DNA of 7,120 bases from Eubacterium sp. (GCA_017419895.1 JAFOKI010000054.1:1-7120); one strand, 5' to 3'; shown: positions 1-6,555, numbered from the stretch's first letter. The notes: generated from the sequence alone by a model not told the origin. Program-made: numbers and translations.

Positions 1-870
1 GACTACTCTGCCGGAGTACATGACTACGACAAAGTCTGCCATTTCGGCGATGACTCCCAGGTCGTGTGTGATGATCATGATAGATGCGTTGATCCTGTCC
101 TTGAGCTGTCTGAACAGGTCGAGAATCTGTGCCTGGATCGTTACGTCGAGAGCCGTTGTCGGTTCGTCGGCGATAATGAGCTTGGGGTTGCAGGCGAGCG
201 CTATAGCTATCATGACACGCTGACGCATTCCTCCGGAGAGTTCGTGCGGGAACATGTTGTACACGCCTTCTGAGTTTGCTATCCCGACGAGCTCCAGCAT
301 TTCGATCGTTCTGGCCTTTATCTCATCCTTTGTCATGCCTTTTCCGTCGTGGAGTTCTATAACTTCATCGACCTGATCACCGATCCTGAAGACCGGGTTA
401 AGGCTTGTCATCGGTTCCTGGAAGACCATCGAAATGTAGTTGCCCCTGAGTTTCTGCATGACCTCAATTGGCGTATTCTTGATTTCGTAGGCTTTATCGC
501 CGAGATTGAGCCTGATGCTTCCGCTCACAATCTGGCCCTGTGGCCTCTGCAGAAGCTGCATCACGGACAGACTCGTAACGGATTTACCGCAGCCCGACTC
601 GCCGACGACACCGACGGTTTTTCCCTGAGGCACATCGAATGAAACGCCGTCAACGGCTTTTGATGTACCTACGTCAGTAAAGAAGAATGTATGGAGATCG
701 TCGATTTCAAGCGCGTTCGCCGGGTCCTTCATCTCTGTCAGATACTCACTCTCGGGAACGTTCTTTCTTTTGTATTTCTTTTCGAATTCTTTGGTTATCT
801 TCCGGTTTTCCTTGGAGATCCTGCGTGATTCTTTGGCGGAAAGATATCCGGTCTGTTTTTTCTTAGCCAT
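1..870 (-). CDS. oppD: Oligopeptide ABC transporter ATP-binding protein OppD (3' end cut by window)
   Basis: This is the cytoplasmic ATPase subunit that drives peptide import together with a second ATPase, normally OppF. I translated 290 codons from the ATG at 870 with no stop before the window edge, so the C-terminus is missing. Motifs appear in the expected order: Walker A GESGCGKS at residues 90-97, Q-loop QEPMTSLNP from 151, signature LSGGMRQR at 211-218, Walker B LIIADEP at 231-237, D-loop TALD ending at 242, and H-loop histidine 269. The QEP, LSGGMRQR and ALDVTIQAQI wording is typical of the OppD/DppD branch. The family's C-terminal oligopeptide-transporter extension would lie beyond position 1. 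The start is fixed by AAAGGAGG six bases upstream, and oppC ends 15 bases before. An odd feature is an N-terminal extension of about 50 residues, very rich in lysine and arginine, placed before the usual first strand (ALEIDDL at 52-58). DppD or a related nickel/dipeptide ATPase cannot be excluded from motifs alone. Confidence 0.95.
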   Translation of the reverse strand, partial: MAKKKQTGYLSAKESRRISKENRKITKEFEKKYKRKNVPESEYLTEMKDPANALEIDDLHTFFFTDVGTSKAVDGVSFDVPQGKTVGVVGESGCGKSVTSLSVMQLLQRPQGQIVSGSIRLNLGDKAYEIKNTPIEVMQKLRGNYISMVFQEPMTSLNPVFRIGDQVDEVIELHDGKGMTKDEIKARTIEMLELVGIANSEGVYNMFPHELSGGMRQRVMIAIALACNPKLIIADEPTTALDVTIQAQILDLFRQLKDRINASIMIITHDLGVIAEMADFVVVMYSGRVV

Positions 871-876
871 GTCTTT

Positions 877-884
877 CCTCCTTT
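877..884 (-). promoter_or_regulatory. Ribosome binding site of oppD
   Basis: The minus strand reads AAAGGAGG, a near-perfect Shine-Dalgarno sequence, six bases before the ATG at 870. It lies wholly in the 15-base gap after oppC. It supports this ATG, and therefore the unusual basic N-terminal extension, as truly translated. Confidence 0.85.
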
Positions 885-885
885 C

Positions 886-2514
886 CTAACGCTTCATCTT
901 GGGGTCGAACGCATCTCTCAGACCGTCACCCACAATATTGAAGGCGAGTACGGTGATGAGGAGCAGAACGCCTGCCGGGATCCAGATGAACCAGTAATTC
1001 GTAAGTACGAATGTATCGTTTACGTCGTTGATGATATTGCCCCATGACGCGAACGGGAATCTGACGCCGAGTCCGAGGAACGAGAGCGTCGCTTCCATGA
1101 TGATCGTCGAACCGAGACCCATAGTCATGTAAACGATGAGCTGCGGGATGACGTTCGGAAGCAGATGCCGGAATATTCTCCTCGAGACCGCGATGCCGCA
1201 TGCTTCTGTCGCAGTCATGAATTCCTGCTCTCTGAGAGACAGTATCTGCCCGCGAACAAGTCTCGCGACTCCTGCCCAGCCCAGGAAACCGAGTATCAGC
1301 ATCAGGTAGATCATTCGGGTGAGTGACGGAACGTTGGCAGCGTCCATAGCGGCACCGATTATGATGATGATCGGCATCGAGGGGATACAGTAGAATATAT
1401 CGACGATACGCATGATCAGACCGTCTATCCAGCCGCCGAAATATCCTGCGATTCCGCCAAGGATAACTCCCAGCAATGCTTCGATGAACACTACTATGAA
1501 ACCGATCATGAGCGAGATCCTGCCGCCATACATAAGTCTGGTCAGCATGTCCATTCCGTTCTTGTCAGTTCCGAGCCAGTGTTCTTTGGATGGTCCGGAA
1601 TATGTATCGAATACTCTTGTCTCTGTCTCCTGCTGTACGTTCCAGATTTTCTTGGACGCGTCATACTTCAGGATGTAATCTGCAGTGACACCGTCTTCTC
1701 CTGTATATGAGAATGATTCGCTTCCGGCCTCGATCGCATCAATAAGCTTAGTTTTGAAATCGCGGCTGAAGAAAACATCTGACATAATAGCTTTTACAAT
1801 GTAAGAACTTATGTAGGCGATTTCGTTTCCTGAAGCGTCCGTAATGACGCCGTCATCACCGAGATTGTACTTGGTGCCTTCGGCAGTGAATTCTTTCTTG
1901 TTATCTGCCAGCGCCATAAAGGCGTTATACGTGAGCTCGAATGAACAAGGGTCTTTTGTAGAGGAGTTGACAAGCTGTTTGCTGGCGATTCCGATGATTC
2001 TGCCACCGGTGCTTACAGTGTAAACATCTTCTGCCAGTTTATCCAGTTTATACGACTGATCTTTGTAAGTGAACTCAGTCTTGTTCTCGAGAATGGCTTT
2101 CAGTGTCTGGGACTGGATTATGCTCTTGAAGGCATCTTTGTCCGCAATAGTGTAGCGGTATTCTTCATTGTGCTGAACACCCGCGTAATCCTTGTCCTGT
2201 TTGTCGATCCTGTAAAATTTCTGGTCCTGCTCGTAAGGTGTTATTATTCCGCCTATATACGAGAATATGAACATGATCACGAGAACGACCATTCCGGTTA
2301 CAGCCAGTCTGTTGCGGAAGAAACGCTTTGCTACAAGCATTCCCGGCGACAAAGCTTTTACGCGTCTGTCGTCACTCAATGAGTATTCGGGTTCGTTGGT
2401 TTCGCCCGGTTTTACGGCTTCGGCCTCGGCAGCTGCAGCAACGGCTGTTGCTTCTGCTTCGGCGGCTTTGTTCTCCATATCGGGAGCAAGGTTAGTCATA
2501 TTTTCTTTTTCCAT
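886..2514 (-). CDS. oppC: Oligopeptide ABC transporter permease OppC with large extracytoplasmic insert
   Basis: This is one of the two membrane subunits of the peptide importer. At 542 residues it is far longer than a typical OppC/DppC of about 300. Residues 1-45 are an acidic, alanine/glutamate-rich cytoplasmic tail. The first membrane segment spans about 70-91. Residues 100-300 form an added domain that must lie outside the cytoplasm, because it follows the first membrane helix. The normal family core resumes at EHWLGTDKNGMD (from 311), with further hydrophobic segments near 334-357, 366-392, 401-420, 455-478 and 505-530. The EAA loop that contacts the ATPase is visible at 437-453 (EACG, then RHLLP). 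The insert seems to contain three degenerate repeats about 60 residues apart. The start at 2514 is preferred over the methionine at codon 6 because of a strong ribosome binding site six bases upstream. The gene begins 16 bases after oppB and ends in TAG 15 bases before oppD. The permease family call is firm; peptide specificity is inferred from the operon. Confidence 0.95.
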   Translation of the reverse strand: MEKENMTNLAPDMENKAAEAEATAVAAAAEAEAVKPGETNEPEYSLSDDRRVKALSPGMLVAKRFFRNRLAVTGMVVLVIMFIFSYIGGIITPYEQDQKFYRIDKQDKDYAGVQHNEEYRYTIADKDAFKSIIQSQTLKAILENKTEFTYKDQSYKLDKLAEDVYTVSTGGRIIGIASKQLVNSSTKDPCSFELTYNAFMALADNKKEFTAEGTKYNLGDDGVITDASGNEIAYISSYIVKAIMSDVFFSRDFKTKLIDAIEAGSESFSYTGEDGVTADYILKYDASKKIWNVQQETETRVFDTYSGPSKEHWLGTDKNGMDMLTRLMYGGRISLMIGFIVVFIEALLGVILGGIAGYFGGWIDGLIMRIVDIFYCIPSMPIIIIIGAAMDAANVPSLTRMIYLMLILGFLGWAGVARLVRGQILSLREQEFMTATEACGIAVSRRIFRHLLPNVIPQLIVYMTMGLGSTIIMEATLSFLGLGVRFPFASWGNIINDVNDTFVLTNYWFIWIPAGVLLLITVLAFNIVGDGLRDAFDPKMKR

Positions 2515-2520
2515 GATCGC

Positions 2521-2529
2521 ACCTCCTCC
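2521..2529 (-). promoter_or_regulatory. Ribosome binding site of oppC
   Basis: The minus strand reads GGAGGAGGT six bases before the ATG at 2514. This is an almost full anti-16S match and decides between the two possible starts (codons 1 and 6) in favour of the first. It lies in the 16-base gap right after the oppB stop codon. Confidence 0.85.
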
Positions 2530-2530
2530 C

Positions 2531-3517
2531 TTAAGCTATTCTGACCCGCGGGTCGACCACCGCATACAGAACGTCTGCCAGCAGGTTGCCCAACAAAGTC
2601 AGCATTGCGGAAAATACCAGGAAGAACATTGAGAATGGTATGTCACCGGCCGTCATTGAGTAGAATGAGGCGTAGCCTATTCCGGGTATTCCGAACAGTG
2701 TCTCGGTAATCAGCGCTCCGGAGAAAAGTCCGGGCAGCGATCCACCGACGATAGTTACTATCGGGATCAGTGTATTCCTGAACGCGTGATGGTAAATTAC
2801 CTTGCGTTCAGAAAGACCCTTGGCTCGTGCGGTTCTGATATAGTCGGCGTTCAGGACTTCAAGCATATTCGTTCTGGTGTAACGCATGAGTCCTCCCATA
2901 CTGACCACGACCAAAGTGATTATCGGCAAGACAAGGTGATTTGCTTTATCCAACAATTGCCCCATCGCGCTTAACTGGTCGTAGTTACGGCCGACAAGTC
3001 CGTAAAGGTCGAACCAGCCGAGTTTGACGGAGAAGACAAGCTTCAGCAGTGATGCGAAGAAGAATGTCGGAAGTGAAATACCGGCCAGAGCAACTACGGA
3101 TATCGTATAATCGGCTTTTGAGTATTGCTTGGTCGCTGCGATGATTCCGAGAGGAATGGCGATGAGAAGTTCAAGTATAAATGAGATGAGACCCATCACA
3201 AAGGAAAGCCATACGGTATCATTGAACTTGGTGAGTACCGGCACGGTCCATCTCCAGCTGTCTCCGAAATTGCCATGGAACATGGATGAAAGCCAGCCAA
3301 AGAAACCGGAAATGATGCTGCCGTTCATATTGTACATAACAGCCAGCTGCTCCATCCATTCCTCGTAACTCTTGGAACCCGGAGCCATTGATTTTGCCCT
3401 TGCGGTAGCCTCGATATATGAAGTAGGGAGACATCGCATCAGGACATAGATTATAAATGCTACAAAGAACAGTATGATAACCGATTGCAGCAGTCTCTTG
3501 ATAATGTATTTTCGCAT
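2531..3517 (-). CDS. oppB: Oligopeptide ABC transporter permease OppB
   Basis: This is the first membrane subunit of the peptide importer, pairing with OppC to form the channel. At 328 residues it is of usual family length. The N-terminus MRKYIIKRLLQSVIILFFVA is the classic OppB/DppB opening, a short basic stretch running into membrane helix 1 (about 9-29). Further hydrophobic segments lie near 102-128, 137-164, 196-214, 250-275 and 293-320. The cytoplasmic EAA loop that docks on the ATPase is seen at 225-252 (DYIRTARAKGLSERKV, then FRNTLIP). The end LADVLYAVVDPRVRIA is a strong family signature. An AGAGGA sequence seven bases upstream supports the ATG. The gene follows oppA after an 87-base gap holding a stem-loop and is tightly coupled to oppC. 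Unlike its neighbours oppA and oppC, it shows no unusual insertion, although the extracytoplasmic loop of about 70 residues after helix 1 is at the longer end. Confidence 0.95.
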   Translation of the reverse strand: MRKYIIKRLLQSVIILFFVAFIIYVLMRCLPTSYIEATARAKSMAPGSKSYEEWMEQLAVMYNMNGSIISGFFGWLSSMFHGNFGDSWRWTVPVLTKFNDTVWLSFVMGLISFILELLIAIPLGIIAATKQYSKADYTISVVALAGISLPTFFFASLLKLVFSVKLGWFDLYGLVGRNYDQLSAMGQLLDKANHLVLPIITLVVVSMGGLMRYTRTNMLEVLNADYIRTARAKGLSERKVIYHHAFRNTLIPIVTIVGGSLPGLFSGALITETLFGIPGIGYASFYSMTAGDIPFSMFFLVFSAMLTLLGNLLADVLYAVVDPRVRIA

Positions 3518-3524
3518 AATTTTA

Positions 3525-3530
3525 TCCTCT
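3525..3530 (-). promoter_or_regulatory. Ribosome binding site of oppB
   Basis: The minus strand reads AGAGGA seven bases before the ATG at 3517. It is weaker than the sites of oppC and oppD, which fits lower translation of this permease than of the binding protein, though that is inference. Confidence 0.7.
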
Positions 3531-3545
3531 GAATTAACTGTGGGT

Positions 3546-3576
3546 GAGGCAGACAGGCTAAAAGCCCGTCTGCCTC
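3546..3576 (-). promoter_or_regulatory. Stem-loop between oppA and oppB (mRNA stability or attenuation element)
   Basis: An inverted repeat with 14-base arms and a 3-base centre. In the minus-strand transcript the arms GAGGCAGACGGGCT and AGCCTGTCTGCCTC pair along their full length with a single G-U wobble. In the plus-strand orientation that position is an A-C mismatch, so the structure favours RNA of the operon's own strand. In the minus-strand RNA it is preceded by an A-run and is not followed by a U-tract (the next bases are ACCCAC), so it does not look like a classic full terminator. Such hairpins between a binding-protein gene and its permease genes are known to protect the upstream mRNA end or cause partial termination, giving more binding protein than permease. 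Confidence 0.75.
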
Positions 3577-3604
3577 GTTTTTGCGGTTCAATACATTGTC
3601 AGGA

Positions 3605-5878
3605 TTATTTCATTTCAATCGTCTGAACTTCATTTCTCCAGTCATAGTAGGATGTCATATCTTTTGCTACTGTGTCCATGTTGACTCTTTCAGGCGAGAA
3701 GATGTAAACGTTCTGTCTCTGGTATACAGGAACTTCTACAGCCCAGTCGATGATGATATCGAAGCATGCTTTGTAGACGGATTTTCTGTATGCCTGGTCA
3801 GTGTTGGTAGCACCCTGCTGAATGAGGTCGTCCAGTTCAGCATCAGCGATGGCGTACATGTAGTTGTTTCCACCGGGATGAGCTCCGCCGTTCTTGACAT
3901 CAGCGTAGTATACCTGCTGGAATCCTGCGCTCGGGTCGAGGGAAGCGCCCCAGGCCGCGCACCACATTGCAAGGCTCTGAGCGCTGAGAGCTGTCCAAAG
4001 GTCAGCAGAGTTTGCAAGGTCTTTAACTGTAAGTGTGATACCGATCTTCTTAAATGCGTCGCTTGCGAGGTTCAGCATCATGAACGACGGGTGGTCACCT
4101 GTTCCGTCAGCCGGGATCCAGACTTCGTACTCGAGGCTGGCGCCTTCCGGAGCTTTTGTGACTTTTCCGTTCTCAACAGTGTAACCGGCCTTCTCAAAGA
4201 ATCCGAGGGCTGCGTTGAGAGCTGCTTCTTCTTTTGCGGCAGGATCCATATCGGATGTGTAGATGTCGTTTCCATCAACGTCCTTGGAGAATGCAACCGC
4301 ATAGTCAGCGTCTGTTTTCTGCGGAGCAGCCCAGGATGTGTTGGAGATAGGATAGTTAACTACGGATGCTGTGTTGCCGTAGTAGGAATCAACTGTTACG
4401 TCACGATAGTTGCAGAGAACTGTTGCGAACGCTTTACGGAGTGCCTTGGACTGATCTGATGACGGATCGTCGCCGACCTTCATGACCTTAGCGCACATTC
4501 CGAGATAACCGTAACCGTTGTTGTCAACTGCCATCGTGATGATCTTGTCGCCGTTGACATCGCCGTTGCCGTTCGCTTCGCAGATAGCGTCGTAAGTCTT
4601 GGTGGAGTACGACGGGTCTGTGATGTCGATCGTTCCTGTTACGATACCGTTCAGTTTATCTGTATCCTGGGACTCGAGGAACTGCATGTTCTTGGTCTTG
4701 GGAGCTCCCAGGTAATAGTTTTCGTTAGCTTCGAATGAAACTACGCCGTTTTCGAATTTGATGAACTTGTAGGGGCCTGCTCCAAGCGGTGTCGTTGTCT
4801 TGGAACGTACTGTGGAGAGGTCACCTTTGTCGAATCCGAATTTGTGAGCGTCGTAGTCATATTTTTCCGGGTCGCCGTAGTAATGCATCGGAGCGATTGT
4901 GATAGCGAGGTCATAAACGGCAGCAGCGTCGGGCTCTGTCATGGTGATCTTAATGCTGTAGTCGCCGGTCTTCTGGATACCTTCGATGTAATCTGCGGAT
5001 TCACCGGTCTTGATACCTACGTTGTAGTTGTCATAGTTCGGAATGAGTTCGGAGATTCCGAGCGTGGCTTTTTCTGTAGAAATAGCCTTTATATAATCGC
5101 CGTCGTAAGCTTCTGCAATAGCTTTTCCGAAGTCTTCTACGGTAGCGGTTTCAGGAATATCGTATCCCCAGTTGGAAGCGCATGCGGATACCGGATCAGT
5201 ATCGGCATTGTAGCCGTTTCCAACGCAGTAGTCAACGATGTCCTGAGCGAGTGCTGTCATTCCGGCATCGAGGTCTGCCCAGAACTGAGTCTGAGTAGCT
5301 TCATCCCAGTCTTTGAATTCTTTGTTGTCTCTTCCGGCAGCGATCAGGAGCTCGAGGAGCGCGGACATACCGGAACGATAGTCTTCCATACCTTTGATCT
5401 TCTTGGAGAAGAATGTTGACGGTCCGTCGTATGTCGGGTCGGCGAGTACGTACATCGAGAAGATGATGTCGTCTGCTGTAAGGGGTTCTCCGTCGGAACA
5501 TTTAATATCATCCCTCATATCGAAATCGTAATCGATAGTTCCGTCGGAATTTTCAGTTACCGTAAGGTCAGCGGCACCTTTGTATTCATAATCTGTACCG
5601 TTGTAATTACGGGTCTCGCCTGTTTTTCCTTTTTCTACGATCTGTCCGAGACGGTCATTGCCGAGCAGGTTTACCTGTGTCATGCCCTGAACGTCCTGGT
5701 CGTAAGCCGTTTCAGCGAAGAACGGCGAGAATTTGCTCGAGAAGTTCGAATAGCCGACAACGAGCGGTTTAGATTCTTCAGCCGCGCTGCTGCCGCCGGA
5801 ACCTCCGGAGCTGCTGCATCCGGCGAATGACATTGCGATCATCGCCAGGATGAGTAAGAGTGATAACGTCTTTTTCAT
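3605..5878 (-). CDS. oppA: Extracellular oligopeptide-binding lipoprotein OppA (SBP family 5), enlarged
   Basis: This is the lipid-anchored receptor that captures peptides and delivers them to OppB/OppC. The N-terminus is a lipoprotein signal: MKK, a hydrophobic stretch, then SFAGC with the lipidated cysteine at 21, followed by a Ser/Gly-rich linker. Family 5 binding-protein landmarks are clear. FDMRDDIKCSDGEPLTADDI begins near 119, TPLGAGPYKF at 363-372 continues into a NENYYLGAPK stretch, AAWGASLDPS lies at 641-650, and the C-terminal end (from about 696) contains IDWAVEVPVYQRQNVYIF. At 757 residues it exceeds the usual 520-600. Much of the excess is an insertion at roughly 170-293, between KIKGMEDYRSG and the normally adjacent YIEGIQKTGDYSIKITM. 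The insert holds cysteines 218 and 233. The start has AAAGGAG nine bases upstream, and the gene ends in TAA. A promoter with operator-like palindromes lies directly upstream. Peptide binding is the best family inference; other family 5 ligands (nickel, sugars, opines) remain possible. Confidence 0.95.
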   Translation of the reverse strand: MKKTLSLLLILAMIAMSFAGCSSSGGSGGSSAAEESKPLVVGYSNFSSKFSPFFAETAYDQDVQGMTQVNLLGNDRLGQIVEKGKTGETRNYNGTDYEYKGAADLTVTENSDGTIDYDFDMRDDIKCSDGEPLTADDIIFSMYVLADPTYDGPSTFFSKKIKGMEDYRSGMSALLELLIAAGRDNKEFKDWDEATQTQFWADLDAGMTALAQDIVDYCVGNGYNADTDPVSACASNWGYDIPETATVEDFGKAIAEAYDGDYIKAISTEKATLGISELIPNYDNYNVGIKTGESADYIEGIQKTGDYSIKITMTEPDAAAVYDLAITIAPMHYYGDPEKYDYDAHKFGFDKGDLSTVRSKTTTPLGAGPYKFIKFENGVVSFEANENYYLGAPKTKNMQFLESQDTDKLNGIVTGTIDITDPSYSTKTYDAICEANGNGDVNGDKIITMAVDNNGYGYLGMCAKVMKVGDDPSSDQSKALRKAFATVLCNYRDVTVDSYYGNTASVVNYPISNTSWAAPQKTDADYAVAFSKDVDGNDIYTSDMDPAAKEEAALNAALGFFEKAGYTVENGKVTKAPEGASLEYEVWIPADGTGDHPSFMMLNLASDAFKKIGITLTVKDLANSADLWTALSAQSLAMWCAAWGASLDPSAGFQQVYYADVKNGGAHPGGNNYMYAIADAELDDLIQQGATNTDQAYRKSVYKACFDIIIDWAVEVPVYQRQNVYIFSPERVNMDTVAKDMTSYYDWRNEVQTIEMK

Positions 5879-5887
5879 CTTTTCTCT

Positions 5888-5894
5888 CTCCTTT
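5888..5894 (-). promoter_or_regulatory. Ribosome binding site of oppA
   Basis: The minus strand reads AAAGGAG nine bases before the ATG at 5878. It supports this start, which also gives a complete lipoprotein signal peptide. Confidence 0.8.
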
Positions 5895-5906
5895 CATAAA
5901 GAAAAA

Positions 5907-5935
5907 ATAATATCGTCGGTTAAACCGATTATTAA
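5907..5935 (-). promoter_or_regulatory. Candidate sigma-A-type promoter of the opp operon
   Basis: On the minus strand, TTAATA (5935-5930, four of six matches to TTGACA) and TATTAT (5912-5907, five of six matches to TATAAT) are separated by 17 bases. Transcription would start near 5900, giving a leader of about 22 bases that still contains the oppA ribosome binding site. The surroundings are AT-rich. The spacer holds a palindrome (5916-5928). This is pattern matching only; no start site has been measured. Confidence 0.55.
5916..5928. promoter_or_regulatory. Palindrome in the promoter spacer (possible repressor operator)
   Basis: The 13-base sequence TCGGTTTAACCGA (minus strand) is a perfect inverted repeat, TCGGTT/AACCGA around one central base. 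It sits between the proposed -35 and -10 boxes of the oppA promoter. A protein bound here would block RNA polymerase, so a repressor site is the natural inference. No regulator is encoded in the window. Confidence 0.45.
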
Positions 5936-5945
5936 CAAAGCCGCG

Positions 5946-5964
5946 ATGATGTATCATACATCAT
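5946..5964. repeat. 19-base perfect palindrome upstream of the oppA promoter
   Basis: ATGATGTAT and ATACATCAT are exact reverse complements around a single central base. The centre lies about 55 bases upstream of the predicted transcription start, a position often used by activators. It directly abuts a second palindrome at 5965-5982. In RNA a one-base loop cannot form, so the stem would have to open a little; a DNA site for a dimeric protein is the more likely reading. Confidence 0.5.
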
Positions 5965-5982
5965 AAAGAGGGTACCCTCTTT
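5965..5982. repeat. 18-base perfect palindrome AAAGAGGGTACCCTCTTT
   Basis: A fully self-complementary 18-mer lies directly next to the 19-base palindrome. It could be a protein-binding site. Alternatively, in the minus-strand transcript it could fold as a seven-base-pair stem with a GUAC loop ending in UUU and act as a weak terminator for the membrane-protein gene that ends at 6019. The lack of a real U-tract after the stem makes the terminator reading less convincing. Confidence 0.45.
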
Positions 5983-6018
5983 GCTTTATTATCGTTTTTT
6001 ACAAAGCCGTGCCGGCCG

Positions 6019-6555
6019 TCATTCTTTTATCCACTCCGAAGCCGCGAATGTTTTCGCGAGCATCAAAGCCGCGCCTCCGGCAAGTGCCTTCAGGACAGGG
6101 TAGGCGATCGTTTTGACCGCGCTGTCCCCAAGACCATATCTGCTGATGAACACTGCTGAAGCGGCAAGCCCCACGAGGGAGAATGCTGCCAGGAGCTTAG
6201 GAGCGCCGGTGAGCCTGCTTTTCAGAGACTTGTATTCCGGTTCGCGGAGTTTCCCTTTTCCGTATACGAGCTTGACAAGTTCCCACCATATCACGAACAT
6301 GCATATGACTTCCCCAAGGAAGGGGAGTATAACGTAAAACGCTTTGTTCGCTCCGGCGGCATCGATAAAACCCGACGCAATGACGAAAACTCCTGCGGCT
6401 AATGCCGCGGCAACGAGTCCTGTCAAGACCTTCTGTGTGTCTGCCTGATCTTCGCCGGATCCGGACTGAACGATCCTGTAGTGCGAGCCGTGATAGGCGA
6501 AGCTCCCGTCATCGGTCTGCTTTATGTATTTAAGGCGCTCTTTGCGTTTAGCCAT
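6019..6555 (-). CDS. Small multi-pass membrane protein of unknown function
   Basis: I do not recognise this family. The protein has 178 residues from the ATG at 6555; an in-frame GTG one codon earlier (6558) is possible. It opens with a basic cytoplasmic-looking segment (AKRKERLKYIK) and a short polar part with DDGSFAYHGSHYRIV, followed by four hydrophobic segments at about 44-66, 72-96, 119-138 and 149-170. A charged loop between the second and third (GKGKLREPEYKSLKSR) would be cytoplasmic by the positive-inside rule. No catalytic motif is visible. Its ATG overlaps the peptidase stop by one base (TGATG), and no good ribosome binding site precedes it, so it is probably translated by coupling to the peptidase gene. 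Context suggests a link with peptide metabolism, but that is inference. It ends in TGA, 140 bases before oppA. Confidence 0.8.
   Translation of the reverse strand: MAKRKERLKYIKQTDDGSFAYHGSHYRIVQSGSGEDQADTQKVLTGLVAAALAAGVFVIASGFIDAAGANKAFYVILPFLGEVICMFVIWWELVKLVYGKGKLREPEYKSLKSRLTGAPKLLAAFSLVGLAASAVFISRYGLGDSAVKTIAYPVLKALAGGAALMLAKTFAASEWIKE

Noticed and set aside
349..642. Plus-strand open frame within the oppD region
   Set aside because: The minus strand here encodes the Walker A and Q-loop region of OppD without interruption, so this frame is a shadow.
886..3517. Frameshift or gene fusion to explain the long OppC
   Set aside because: The reading frame is continuous, codon use looks like that of the neighbours, and the extra part sits at one topologically sensible place after helix 1, so it is a true insertion rather than an error.
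3546..3582. Intrinsic terminator on the plus strand (stem followed by GTTTTT)
   Set aside because: No plus-strand gene leads into it, and the stem has an A-C mismatch in that orientation. The T-run is instead an A-run upstream of the stem in the operon transcript.
3581..4459. Long plus-strand open frame (292 codons) opposite oppA
   Set aside because: It lies antisense to a clear binding-protein gene. Its translation is Cys/Val-rich with no recognisable domain, as expected for a shadow frame, and I saw no convincing ribosome binding site.
4844..5419. Plus-strand open frame (191 codons) opposite the OppA insertion
   Set aside because: Same pattern of antisense shadow, with a low-complexity Val/Ser/Cys-rich product. 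It is also opposite the OppA insert, but that insert is in frame and flanked by conserved OppA sequence.
5983..6000. Second promoter with GATAAT-like -10 box near 5990
   Set aside because: No acceptable -35 box lies 16-18 bases upstream (the position reads GCCGGC).
6006..6016. Small GC hairpin GCCG-TGC-CGGC after the membrane-protein gene, as a terminator
   Set aside because: Only four base pairs followed by TTTGT; too weak to call a terminator.
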